Shown here: positions 20,544-29,449 of the stretch, one piece after another | How positions within the stretch are numbered: position 1 is the stretch's first letter | How the letters are laid out: each line of letters opens with the position of its first letter | Assembly: GCF_000317225.1 (NCBI RefSeq) | Contig: NZ_AJLL01000098.1 | Span: 92,341-156,340, forward strand | Direction: 5' to 3' | DNA length: 64,000 bases | From: Fischerella thermalis PCC 7521 | GTDB taxonomy: Bacteria; Cyanobacteriota; Cyanobacteriia; Cyanobacteriales; Nostocaceae | Made by a program: the position numbers and the translations under genes | Notes under the pieces: generated by a model | What the model was told of the DNA's origin: nothing | What the model saw: only the letters and a program-made list of their open reading frames with translations | Database searches by the model: none

Positions 20544-20837
20544 GGGGTTGCTGAATTTGATCATGAATTGTGTTTGTCTACATTTCGTAGAGACGTAGCA
20601 TTGCTACGTCTCTACGCATTGCTACGTCTCTACGCATTGCTACGTCTCTACGCATTGCTACGTCTCTACGCATTGCTACGTCTCTACGCATTGCTACGTC
20701 TCTACGCATTGCTACGTCTCTACGCATTGCTACGTCTCTACGCATTGCTACGTCTCTACGCATTGCTACGTCTCTACGCATTGCTACGTCTGGTCACACC
20801 CGTAAATTGTAAATTCATATTTTGATTCAGCAACGCC
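20544..20837. mobile_element. MITE-like element with terminal inverted repeats and 8-bp target duplication
   Basis: The 294-bp element has 26-bp ends that match at about 20 positions in inverted orientation: left starts GGGGTTGCTGAAT, right (reversed) starts GGCGTTGCTGAAT, and both close with ATGAATT. It is flanked on both sides by AGGGATAG (20536-20543 and 20838-20845), an exact target duplication. It carries no transposase, so it would need one in trans. Most of its inside is an 18-bp tandem array. The interrupted host gene reads through perfectly once the element is removed. The IS family supplying the transposase is not identified. Confidence 0.8.
20598..20791. repeat. Tandem array of an 18-bp unit, about 10.8 copies
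   Basis: The unit GCATTGCTACGTCTCTAC is repeated ten times exactly and then once for 14 bases, without any sequence variation. Just before the array the sequence CGTAGAGACGTAGC forms a perfect inverted repeat with the first unit. The array creates open frames on both strands (repeating RLYALL and MRRDVA), but these are artefacts of an 18-base period. There are no spacers, so it is not a CRISPR array. The identity of copies points to recent expansion. Confidence 0.95.
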
Positions 20838-21134
20838 AGGGATAGAGGCTATCTCGACATGATGCGTCACCGTGTTGCCCTCTATTGTATAGATTCCAGC
20901 ATAAGCATTGAATGTAGAAAATGCTTGTAGGCACTCTTGTGGTGGTAAAGATTGGATTTCTTTGCTAAAAGGTGAACGAATGTCTCCAGTAAGCGCCAAG
21001 CGATCGCATTCATAATAAAACCATGACTGCTAAGCTCTCAGTTAACCGTAAGGATACTATCTCAAAGAACTTTATGGTTAAGCAGCAAACAAATTTAGAC
21101 AATTATTTTACTTCGCACCATAGCTCATGAAATA

Positions 21135-21284
21135 ATGGATCGCTGGTTGAACTGGGTAGATAGAGCTGAAGAACCTGTAGCAGCAGAAGAGCAGCCAGCC
21201 CTGGCTGCTCGTGATTTATTTATACGTCGTACCATTTTTGAACGTGATCCAGGAAATCAACTTGCTGTACAGTTGACAAATTGA
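21135..21284 (+). pseudogene. Short open frame, probable 3' remnant of a lost gene
   Basis: Forty-nine codons begin MDRWLNWVDRAEEPVAAEEQ and continue ALAARDLFIRRTIFERDPGN before TGA. The frame is open for twelve more codons upstream (ending RTIAHEI) without a start or ribosome site. The composition, rich in charged residues and helix formers, looks like the C-terminal helices of a real protein rather than random sequence. I cannot name the family. The surrounding 21030-21338 stretch holds nothing else convincing. Confidence 0.4.
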
Positions 21285-21338
21285 TACGAGCCTTATGGGG
21301 TGGTTAAAGGCATCTGTTGAAATCACAGAATTAATATT

Positions 21339-22382
21339 ATGACAGCAAATACCACTACACTCAACTCATACCGCGCTTTGGCACTCCAAGTAACATGTTA
21401 TGCAGTTAACCAAGCACGCGATCGCCAAGAAGCTCGTTGTTTAATGCAAAAGACTATTGAGCGCTTAGGACAGCAAATTGCTGCTAGTATCGCTTTTATT
21501 GGCTCCGACTGTCGTTTAATTGTCCTACCAGAGTACTTCCTCACAGGTTTTCCTATGGGAGAGACGTTTGCTGTTTGGGCGGAAAAAGCTTGTTTAGAAA
21601 TGAGGGGTGCAGAGTATGAGAGCCTCAGTAATATTGCTCAGAAGCTGAAAATTTTTATTGCTGGTAATGCCTACGAACTTGATCCTAATTTCCCAGACCT
21701 ATACTTTCAGACATGCTTTGTAATAGACCCATCCGGTGAAGTAGTTTTGCGTTATCGACGCTTAAATTCCATGTTTACACCGACACCCCATGATGTTTGG
21801 GATAAGTATCTTGACTGTTACGGTTTGGATGGTGTTTTTCCCGTAGCAAAAACAGAAATAGGTAATTTGGCAGCTTTGGCATCAGAAGAAATTTTGTACC
21901 CGGAAGTAGCACGGTGTTTGACAATGCGGGGTGCAGAGATTTTTCTGCATTCAACATCAGAAGTTTATGGAAAAGAGCGCGCACCCAAAGAAGCTGCTAA
22001 AATTTGCCGGGCAGTGGAAAACATAGCATACGTAGTCTCAGCCAATACTGCTGGTATCGTCAATACCCCTATACCGCAAGCTTCTACAGATGGTGGTTCT
22101 AAAATCATCGATTATCGGGGATTAGTTCTAGCGGAAACAGGAGCAGGGGAAAGCATGGCAGCTTTTGCAGAAATAAACCTAGCAGCCTTGCGTAGCGATC
22201 GCCGTCGTCCAGGGTTAAATAATTTACTTTCCCGCCAGCGCTTTGAACTATACGCAGACAGCTACCGCCAGTCAAATTTTTATCCTGCAAACACTATGCT
22301 AGACAAAGAAGTAGACCGCCAACACTTCATCCAAACCCAGCAACAAACAATTGAGCGTTTAGCCAAATTGGGAGTGATTTGA
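21339..22382 (+). CDS. Nitrilase-superfamily protein, probably without catalytic cysteine
   Basis: The 347 residues follow the carbon-nitrogen hydrolase fold: a first strand motif RLIVLPEYFLTGFPMGE with the general-base glutamate, IAGNAYELDPN, then EVVLRYRRLN where active members have a lysine, and GNLAALASEEILYPEVARCL where active members have the cysteine nucleophile (pattern ICYDxxFPE). By this alignment Cys is replaced by Ser and Lys by Arg, so normal amidase or nitrilase chemistry is doubtful. The last third is family-like (AEIFLHSTSEVYG). It is first of four plus-strand genes, 77 bases before the aldehyde dehydrogenase, and may bind rather than cut its substrate. Confidence 0.75.
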   Translation: MTANTTTLNSYRALALQVTCYAVNQARDRQEARCLMQKTIERLGQQIAASIAFIGSDCRLIVLPEYFLTGFPMGETFAVWAEKACLEMRGAEYESLSNIAQKLKIFIAGNAYELDPNFPDLYFQTCFVIDPSGEVVLRYRRLNSMFTPTPHDVWDKYLDCYGLDGVFPVAKTEIGNLAALASEEILYPEVARCLTMRGAEIFLHSTSEVYGKERAPKEAAKICRAVENIAYVVSANTAGIVNTPIPQASTDGGSKIIDYRGLVLAETGAGESMAAFAEINLAALRSDRRRPGLNNLLSRQRFELYADSYRQSNFYPANTMLDKEVDRQHFIQTQQQTIERLAKLGVI

Positions 22383-22459
22383 GGGTGGGGTGATGGGGTG
22401 ATGGGGGGAGTAGAGAAATTATTATCAACCATCAACAACCAACCATTAACCACTAACCA

Positions 22460-23875
22460 ATGACCAAACCAATAGATGTCCGTAATCCTCGTACGGGGAA
22501 ATATGATTACGTAATTATACCGCCACCGCCAAAACTTTTAGCACAATTGTGCAATCGTTTGCGGAGAGCGCAAAAAGGCTGGCAGCAACTTGGTTTAGAA
22601 GGACGAATAACTGCTTTGCAACAGTGGAAACAAGCTATTATTGCTGGGCGGGATAAACTCACTGAAGCCTTAGTTGCTGATACAGGTAGATTGTCAATTT
22701 CGGTATTAGAAATTGACTCGTTTCTTTCTAATATTGATAAGTGGTGTAAATTAGCACCAAAGTTATTAGAAGAAACAGAAAAACAGACAGCAGTACCATT
22801 TATCAAACTGCAACAAAAAGCAGTTCCTTATCCTCTGGTGGGGGTAATTAGTCCGTGGAACTTACCATTATTACTGTCAACCATGGATGTGATTCCAGCA
22901 CTGCTAGCAGGTTGTGCTGTGGTTGTGAAACCCAGCGAAATTGCACCCCGGTTTATGACACCGCTATTAACAGCAATTAACGCTGTTCCGCCATTGCGGG
23001 AAATATTTACTTTTGTAGAAGGAGCAGGTCAAACAGGTGCTAATTTGATTGAAAATGTAGACTTAGTTTGCTTTACAGGCAGTGTAGCCACAGGACGAAA
23101 AGTTGCAGAAGCTGCTGCAAAACGCTTCATTCCAGCTTTTTTAGAATTAGGAGGTAAAGATGCAGCGATCGTTTTGGAATCGGCTGATTTAGAATTAGCT
23201 ACCTCAGCGGTTTTGTGGAGTTCGGTTGTCAATAGCGGTCAGTCATGTCTTTCCATTGAACGCATCTATGTTGCAGAATCTATCTTTAAACCTTTTGTTG
23301 AACGACTCGTCACTAAAGCCCAAGGTTTGGAATTAGCCTACCCCAAATTAGAAAGTGGTGAAATTGGTCCGATCATTGCCGAAAGACAAGCCGCAATTAT
23401 TAGTGAGCATTTGCTAGACGCTATAGAAAAAGGAGCAGTTGTACACTGCGGGGGTAAAGTAGAAGATAGTGGGGGAGGATGGTGGTGTCGTCCGACAGTT
23501 CTCACCCAAGTTAATCACACAATGAAAGTAATGACAGAGGAGACATTTGGTCCAATCATGCCAATTATGGCTTTTTCGACACCAGCAGAAGCAATTAACT
23601 TGGCAAACGATACGATTTATGGGCTGAGTGCAGCAGTCTTTGCAGCAGAGGAAGCAGAAGCATTAGCAGTTGCCCAATATATAGATGCAGGTGCTATTTG
23701 TATTAATGATGCAGGTCTGACTGCACTCATATATGAGGGAGAAAAAAATTCTTTCAAATACTCCGGTTTAGGTGGTTCGCGCATGGGGGCTGCTGCATTG
23801 ATGCGATTCGTGCGGAAAAAAGCCTTCTTAGTTAAAACAAATTCCGCTCCTGATCCTTGGTGGTTTGATGGTTAA
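22460..23875 (+). CDS. NAD(P)-dependent aldehyde dehydrogenase
   Basis: A 471-residue aldehyde dehydrogenase that oxidises an aldehyde to an acid. Signatures are the coenzyme region GVISPWNLPLLLS, VVVKPSE, the Rossmann turn FTGSVATGRKVAE, the general-base glutamate in FLELGGKDAAIVLE, the cysteine in NSGQSCLSIERIYV and the late EETFGPIMPIMAF. Its own substrate cannot be told; the absence of a tail extension makes it unlike membrane-bound fatty aldehyde forms. It follows the nitrilase-fold gene and overlaps the next gene by eight bases, so these genes form an operon, possibly for an amide or aldehyde degradation route. Confidence 0.92.
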   Translation: MTKPIDVRNPRTGKYDYVIIPPPPKLLAQLCNRLRRAQKGWQQLGLEGRITALQQWKQAIIAGRDKLTEALVADTGRLSISVLEIDSFLSNIDKWCKLAPKLLEETEKQTAVPFIKLQQKAVPYPLVGVISPWNLPLLLSTMDVIPALLAGCAVVVKPSEIAPRFMTPLLTAINAVPPLREIFTFVEGAGQTGANLIENVDLVCFTGSVATGRKVAEAAAKRFIPAFLELGGKDAAIVLESADLELATSAVLWSSVVNSGQSCLSIERIYVAESIFKPFVERLVTKAQGLELAYPKLESGEIGPIIAERQAAIISEHLLDAIEKGAVVHCGGKVEDSGGGWWCRPTVLTQVNHTMKVMTEETFGPIMPIMAFSTPAEAINLANDTIYGLSAAVFAAEEAEALAVAQYIDAGAICINDAGLTALIYEGEKNSFKYSGLGGSRMGAAALMRFVRKKAFLVKTNSAPDPWWFDG

Positions 23876-24455
23876 CAAGAGAAAACTATTGTTGTGGTGG
23901 GTACTGGCTAATGCAGTGGGTGGCGCTATTGTTGGCGCTTTAGAGGAGGGTGGATTCCAGTTTTTCGCAACATTAGTTTTAACTGGCCCGATTCTCGGAG
24001 TTGCCCAATGGTTAGTGTTAAGACGTTACATCAGACACACAAACTGGTGGGTCATAGCCAGTATTTTAGGTTGGTACTTGGGTTTTCCAGTAACACTTGT
24101 GACAAGAGAAATTCTCAATCCCATCCTTCTAGAGATGTTGTTGGCAGTCAGCAAACTTTGGGAAGTATTCTGGTTAAATGCTGTAAATCAGTTAGTCACT
24201 TTCACTGTATTGGGAGTAGCCCAGTGGTTGGTTTTGCGTCAGCATTTGCAACAAGCATGGTGGTGGATTCTGGCTAGCAGTGTCGGAGGATTTGTGAATG
24301 GGGCTGTGAGTGCAGCTGTGTGTGCTGCCGCATGTCAAACTATAGCAATGAAAGTCAATGCACAAATGGCAGGTGCGATCGCCTATGGTAGTGGTTGGAC
24401 TGGAAGTGGTTTAGTCACAGGTATCATGCTTGTATGGTTATTACCAAATCGCTAA
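23868..24455 (+). CDS. Membrane protein with an internal duplication
   Basis: The 195-residue protein is nearly all hydrophobic, with five or six membrane segments and no known family. Two parts repeat the same pattern: ILGVAQWLVLRRYIRHTNWW and later VLGVAQWLVLRQHLQQAWWW, each followed by a hydrophobic helix. This suggests a two-fold internal duplication. The ATG lies inside the end of the aldehyde dehydrogenase gene (ATGGTTAA), so the two are translationally coupled. Its function is unknown; the context suggests transport or anchoring for the neighbouring enzymes. Confidence 0.7.
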   Translation: MVNKRKLLLWWVLANAVGGAIVGALEEGGFQFFATLVLTGPILGVAQWLVLRRYIRHTNWWVIASILGWYLGFPVTLVTREILNPILLEMLLAVSKLWEVFWLNAVNQLVTFTVLGVAQWLVLRQHLQQAWWWILASSVGGFVNGAVSAAVCAAACQTIAMKVNAQMAGAIAYGSGWTGSGLVTGIMLVWLLPNR

Positions 24456-24474
24456 AAGTAAAAGGAGGGTGATC

Positions 24475-24921
24475 GTGTCTTCCATCCGAGAAGAAATGCC
24501 CGTTTTGGCCCGTCATGAAGGAGATTGGAAAGGTACGTATATACTGGTTGATACACAAGGAAAAATTCTTGATCAGCATCAATCTCACTTAACCTGCGAA
24601 TTTCCAGTAGATAGCCGTTATTCCTACTACCAAACTAATCGCTATAACTGGGTTGATGGTCGAAAAGAAGAACATAAATTTCCTGCAACTTACCGGGATA
24701 AAGCAATTTGGTTTGATACAGAACGCATTGCAGGGAAAGCTTGGGAAGTAGATGATCATACAATTATTTTGTGGTTTTCATATAAGGGAATGCCAGGAAC
24801 ATACTTATATGAAATGATTCAAATTAGTCCTTGCAATAACTACCGCGCCCGGACTTGGCAATGGTTTAAAGATAATCGAATATTTCAACGCACCCTGATT
24901 CAAGAGGAACGGATGCGTTAA
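24475..24921 (+). CDS. Probable DUF3598-type lipocalin-fold protein
   Basis: A soluble 148-residue protein. The GTG at 24475 was chosen because AGGAGGG ends five bases upstream. The text EEMPVLARHEGDWKGTYILV and later FPVDSRYSYYQTNRYNWVDG, YRDKAIWFDTERIAGKAW and TYLYEMIQISPCNNYRARTW fits beta-barrel proteins of the cyanobacterial DUF3598/CpcS-like set, which have a WxGTY start and alternating aromatic strands. The assignment is by eye and tentative. These proteins are thought to bind hydrophobic or pigment ligands. It lies 19 bases after the membrane protein and ends the small operon. Confidence 0.55.
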   Translation: MSSIREEMPVLARHEGDWKGTYILVDTQGKILDQHQSHLTCEFPVDSRYSYYQTNRYNWVDGRKEEHKFPATYRDKAIWFDTERIAGKAWEVDDHTIILWFSYKGMPGTYLYEMIQISPCNNYRARTWQWFKDNRIFQRTLIQEERMR

Positions 24922-24923
24922 CA

Positions 24924-24955
24924 ATCAGTTATCAGTTATTAGTTATCAGTTATCA
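24924..24955. repeat. Short tandem TCAGTTA repeats
   Basis: The stretch contains ATCAGTTATCAGTTATTAGTTATCAGTTATC, about four imperfect seven-base units. Similar AACTGATAACTGATAACTG units occur at 31761-31782. Such short tandem heptamers are common between genes in filamentous cyanobacteria and have no known role. Confidence 0.8.
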
Positions 24956-24984
24956 AATTAAACAGGTAACTGATTTCAACTAAT

Positions 24985-25012
24985 GTGGAGATGTGCCATG
25001 GTACGTCTCTAT
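24985..25012. repeat. Degenerate palindrome related to the GTAGAGACG repeat family
   Basis: The right half CCATGGTACGTCTCTA would pair with a left half GTAGAGACGTACC, but the actual left half is GTGGAGATGTGCC with three changes. It resembles the GTAGAGACG...CGTCTCTAC palindrome that starts the array inside the MITE-like element at 20.6 kb, so it may be an older copy of the same family. Confidence 0.5.
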
Positions 25013-25041
25013 AATCATCAACCACTAACAAAATTGAATCT

Positions 25042-26439
25042 ATGGCAAAAAGCGAAAAAATAAACTTTTCTACTCCTAGTGGTTTTCCAGAATTTCTTCC
25101 CGGCGAAAAGCGCCTAGAAGTATATTTACTTGATACTATCCGTAGAGTTTTTGAAAGTTACGGATTTACTCCTATTGAAACTCCCGCAGTCGAAAGGTTA
25201 GAAGTTCTGCAAGCTAAAGGTAATCAAGGCGACAATATTATTTATGGTATTAATCCAATATTGCCACCCAATCGCCAAGCAGAAAAAGAGAAAGCAGGGG
25301 AAAGTGGTTCAGAAGCACGGGCATTAAAATTTGATCAAACAGTTCCCTTAGCAGCCTATATTGCTCGTCACCTCAATGATTTAAATTTTCCTTTTGCACG
25401 TTACCAAATGGATGTAGTGTTTCGTGGCGAACGGGCAAAAGATGGACGCTTCCGTCAATTTCGTCAGTGTGATATTGATGTTGTCGGTCGTCGGGAATTG
25501 AGCTTACTTTATGATGCTCAAATGCCTGCTATAATTACTGAAATATTTACAGCCATCAACATCGGTGATTTTTTAATTCGCATCAACAATCGTAAAATTC
25601 TCACAGGTTTCTTTCAATCTGTAGGAATTGAAGAAAGCAAAATTAAATCCTGTATTGGTATCATTGATAACTTAGAAAAAATTGGTGAAGCTAAAGTTAA
25701 ACAGGAGTTAGAAAAAGAAGGAATTTCACCAGAACAAACCCAGAAAATTATTGAATTCGTTAATATTAAAGGCACAGTGGACGATATGCTAGATAAACTC
25801 AAGCATCTAGCTCAAATCATGCCAGAAGCCGAACAATTTAATCTGGGGGTTACCGAACTAGAAACAGTAATTACAGGGGTGCGTAACTTAGGAGTTCCTG
25901 AAAATCGTTTCTGTATTGATTTATCAATAGCTCGTGGTTTGGATTACTACACCGGAACAGTCTACGAAACAACTCTGCTAGGACATGAAGCTTTAGGAAG
26001 TATTTGTTCTGGTGGTAGATATGAAGAACTAGTGGGAGTATTTTTAGGCGAAAAAATGCCTGGCGTAGGTATTTCTATTGGCTTAACCCGCTTAATGAGT
26101 CGCTTAATCAAAGCTGGGATTTTAAATACTTTAGCTCCGACTCCAGCACAGGTAATGGTTGTTAATTTGCAAACAGAACTAATGCCACTTTATTTAAAAG
26201 TATCTCAAGATTTACGGAAGGCAGGAATTAATGTGATCACCAGCTTCGATAAGCGGGGATTAGGTAAACAATTCCAACTAGCTGATAAACAGGGGATACA
26301 ATTTTGCGTGATTATTGGTGCTGATGAAGCAGCAGCGCAAAAATCTTCTCTGAAGGATTTAAAAACAGGTGAACAAGTAGAAGTAGCATTGGCTAATTTG
26401 GCAGAAGAAGTGAAACAAAGGCTAGTACCTAAAGGCTAA
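25042..26439 (+). CDS. hisS: Histidyl-tRNA synthetase
   Basis: A class II synthetase of 465 residues that charges tRNA-His. Motif 1 is around YLLDTIRRVFESYGFTPIETP; motif 2 is FRGERAKDGRFRQFRQCDID; the histidine-specific words are LDQ-like FDQTVPLAAYIARH and IARGLDYYTGTVYE; motif 3 lies in GVGISIGLTRLMSRL. An anticodon-binding domain closes the protein (VMVVNLQTELMPLYLKVSQD). A 20-residue insert (NPILPPNRQAEKEKAGESGS) is longer than in many family members. It follows a repeat-rich spacer after the nitrilase-aldehyde dehydrogenase operon and stands alone. Confidence 0.95.
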   Translation: MAKSEKINFSTPSGFPEFLPGEKRLEVYLLDTIRRVFESYGFTPIETPAVERLEVLQAKGNQGDNIIYGINPILPPNRQAEKEKAGESGSEARALKFDQTVPLAAYIARHLNDLNFPFARYQMDVVFRGERAKDGRFRQFRQCDIDVVGRRELSLLYDAQMPAIITEIFTAINIGDFLIRINNRKILTGFFQSVGIEESKIKSCIGIIDNLEKIGEAKVKQELEKEGISPEQTQKIIEFVNIKGTVDDMLDKLKHLAQIMPEAEQFNLGVTELETVITGVRNLGVPENRFCIDLSIARGLDYYTGTVYETTLLGHEALGSICSGGRYEELVGVFLGEKMPGVGISIGLTRLMSRLIKAGILNTLAPTPAQVMVVNLQTELMPLYLKVSQDLRKAGINVITSFDKRGLGKQFQLADKQGIQFCVIIGADEAAAQKSSLKDLKTGEQVEVALANLAEEVKQRLVPKG

Positions 26440-26460
26440 AGTATAAAGTATGAAAGTAAG

Positions 26461-26537
26461 AAGCTTATACAGTAAGCTTTCTGCTGGTTTGGAATGGTAG
26501 CTTGAAAGTATGTATTTCTCGAGTATGCGCGAGAAAT
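26461..26537. other. Two small hairpins after hisS
   Basis: AAGCTTA and TAAGCTT (26461-26479) make a seven-pair stem, and ATTTCTCG with CGAGAAAT (26514-26537) makes an eight-pair stem. Neither is followed by a clear U-run, so they are weak terminator candidates for hisS. They lie just before the start of the intron remnant. Confidence 0.35.
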
Positions 26538-26574
26538 GCTGTGTCCTTGCTAAATCCCCCAAATTTATTTAGGG

Positions 26575-27490
26575 GTGCGATCCGTTCGCCAGAAATGAGT
26601 AGAACAAGGAATATAAACATTCCAACCTGTACCTTGACAACTTGTTGTTCGTGTAGGTGAAATTCCTACCTCCTGTGGTGACAGGATGACAGTGTATCCT
26701 CCTCTACCTGGGCGACTGATTATCAAACGGGTAAAGCGGGGATAAACGGTGGTAACTGGAAGTCTCACCCAGAACCCCATCTAACACAGTTGGTCACGGT
26801 TAGCGCAAGCAAAGTCACATTAATCTGTCACATTTTCAGAATTAGACCGTAAGGTATTTTGGAAATTATTCCGAGGCTGGGCGAAGTTCAGACATCCCAA
26901 GAAATCGAGTAAATGGATAGCCAGAAAATACTGGCACATCCTAAAACATAAAAATTGGACTTTTGGCAATGACAAATTAGTCCTATATTGTCACGACCAG
27001 ATACATGGTAGCAAAGGCAACCTTTCAACTCAACGAACGTACAATGACAATGGTTAACTTGGAGAGGAGCCGTGTGATGTGAAAGCGTGCGCCGTGGTAC
27101 GCACTGATTGAATTGCCAACACAGTTGGCTGGAGTTCAGGGCAACTGACTCCAAATTGAAGTCCACCATATCCGCAAATTAGCAGATATTAAGCCTCATG
27201 GTTGTCAGGAACGCCCCGAATGGATGCTCAAAATGTCGGCACGTAAACGTAAAACCCTCGTGGTTTGCCGTCAATGCCATGAGAAAATCCAATACGGACG
27301 CTACGATGGTGAAGCTCTCAAACGTAAAGATTACTGGAAAGCTACGTGATACGGAAACGGTCATGCGTAGTTTGGAGGGGGGTGGTTGGAAAAGTGCCAA
27401 TAATGGTAACTCGCTGGCTACCCACCCTACATCAACCACGGTTTTGAAGCCGAGCATGAGGGGTGACTCTCATGCTTAGGTTAACGGATT
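26575..27490 (+). mobile_element. Degenerate group II intron, possibly nested
   Basis: The remnant starts with GTGCG, the usual 5' end of bacterial group II introns, and ends around a stem like domain V (27446-27482: AAGCCGAGCATGAG, loop, CTCATGCTTAGGTT). Between are pieces of the intron-encoded protein: a maturase X-domain-like text (FRGWAKFRHPKKSSKWIARK and YWHILKHKNWTF) joined to CHDQIHG, and farther on an HNH-type tail (VHHIRKLADIKPHG, MSARKRKTLVVCRQCHEKI) ending KRKDYWKAT. The reverse transcriptase core is absent. A second domain-V-like stem (27065-27098) lies between the two protein pieces. The exact 3' end is not defined. The element cannot splice or move by itself. Confidence 0.7.
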
Positions 27491-27522
27491 ACCTTCTTTG
27501 TGCCCTCTACCTTCTTCTATAA

Positions 27523-28563
<1,041 letters not shown>

Positions 28564-28576
28564 TTATTTTACCTGA

Positions 28577-29449
28577 TTATGACGCTGTTTCTCGATCTAT
28601 TATTTGTACTTCTTGCTCAGATAATTGCAGATCCACAGCACGTACGCTATCTTCAATGCTAGAAATTTTACTCGCACCCGGGATGGGCAAGATACAGGGC
28701 GATTTTGCCAGTAACCATGCTAATACAATAGAGTACACTGATACGCCTTTTGTTTTGGCTAATTGAGCGATCGCTGGGATATCTTGTAAATTTTCGTGAC
28801 GACGACTACCACCGAAAGGACTCCAAGGTAAAAAAGTTAAACCTTCAGTCTCACAATACTCTAGTACCCCATCAAATTCTGGTTGACGCTGCCAAGGATT
28901 GTATTGATTCTGCACCGAGACAATATCAACTACATCCCGCGCCCTTTTGATTTGTTCTACAGAAAAGTTAGAAACTCCCACAAATCTAATTATTCCAGCT
29001 CTGACTGCTTCTTTAGCTGGTGTGAGGGATTCTTCAATAGTGTAGTCGGGATCAGGTGCGTGGTATTGCCATAGATCAATGGGTTTATTACCACCTAAAG
29101 CCTCAAAGCTAATCCGAATAGTTTCTCGCAAATGATTAGGGTTGCCATTACGTGTCCAACTACCATTGGGACGCATTAAGCCACCCTTGGTTGCCACCAT
29201 CACATTACTGGTATCCCCATTGTAACTTTGCAAAGCTTTGTGAATCAGTCGCTCATTGTGGTGCTTGTCTGTTTCATCTCGACAGTAAGAATCAGCAGTA
29301 TCAATGAAAGTGACTCCCAACTCCAAAGCACGCTGAATAACATTGATTGACTGCGACTCTGGGGGACGGTTGCTTAACGACATCGGCATCGCCCCTAAAC
29401 CAATGGTACTCACATAAACACCTGTGTTACCTAGTTGTTTTGTTTCCAT
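28577..29449 (-). CDS. Aldo/keto reductase
   Basis: A 290-residue NADPH-dependent oxidoreductase with an eight-stranded barrel. It shows the tetrad in order: Asp in VTFIDTADSYCRDE with Tyr, Lys in VMVATKGGLMRP and His in IDLWQYHAPDP. It also has VGVSNFSVEQI and the late IPGASKISSIEDSVRAVDL. Its nearest named relatives by eye are the Tas/YdjG type oxidoreductases; the substrate is unknown. ATG 29449 was chosen over TTG 29485, which would add a 12-residue leader. It precedes ilvC on the same strand with 58 bases between, which may be co-transcription by chance. Confidence 0.9.
   Translation of the reverse strand: METKQLGNTGVYVSTIGLGAMPMSLSNRPPESQSINVIQRALELGVTFIDTADSYCRDETDKHHNERLIHKALQSYNGDTSNVMVATKGGLMRPNGSWTRNGNPNHLRETIRISFEALGGNKPIDLWQYHAPDPDYTIEESLTPAKEAVRAGIIRFVGVSNFSVEQIKRARDVVDIVSVQNQYNPWQRQPEFDGVLEYCETEGLTFLPWSPFGGSRRHENLQDIPAIAQLAKTKGVSVYSIVLAWLLAKSPCILPIPGASKISSIEDSVRAVDLQLSEQEVQIIDRETAS

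Larger units (their letters stand above)
20404..21029 (-). pseudogene. Lipocalin-like domain protein, disrupted
   Basis: Minus-strand reading gives YECDRLALTGDIRSPF, then AGIYTIEGNTVTHHVEIASIP in the upstream piece. Beyond an insertion it resumes as PNRVGTDLVRTFTLNGNQ and ends FELVWEKVEP at a TAA. These are the strands of the lipocalin-like family (normal form ...THHV...P-x-x-VGTDQVR...). Removing the insertion and one copy of its 8-bp duplication joins IP directly to NRVGTDL in frame. The N-terminal part is also missing: a TAG stands just before the open stretch and no start is visible. Two lesions show that the gene is dead. It may once have been a small ligand-binding protein. Confidence 0.75.

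Noticed and set aside
20598..20791. Possible CRISPR array
   Set aside because: Units follow each other directly with no unique spacers, and no cas gene is in the window.
20568..20825. Open frames of repeating RLYALL (plus) and MRRDVA (minus) motifs
   Set aside because: They arise only because the 18-bp tandem unit has no stop in these frames; they lack ribosome sites and lie inside a mobile element.
26565..26780. Minus-strand open frame of 71 codons
   Set aside because: It lies in the structured 5' part of the intron remnant and reads as noise.
27198..27479. Plus-strand open frame of 93 codons in the intron remnant
   Set aside because: A neighbouring frame holds the recognisable HNH-type tail; this one is out of frame with it.
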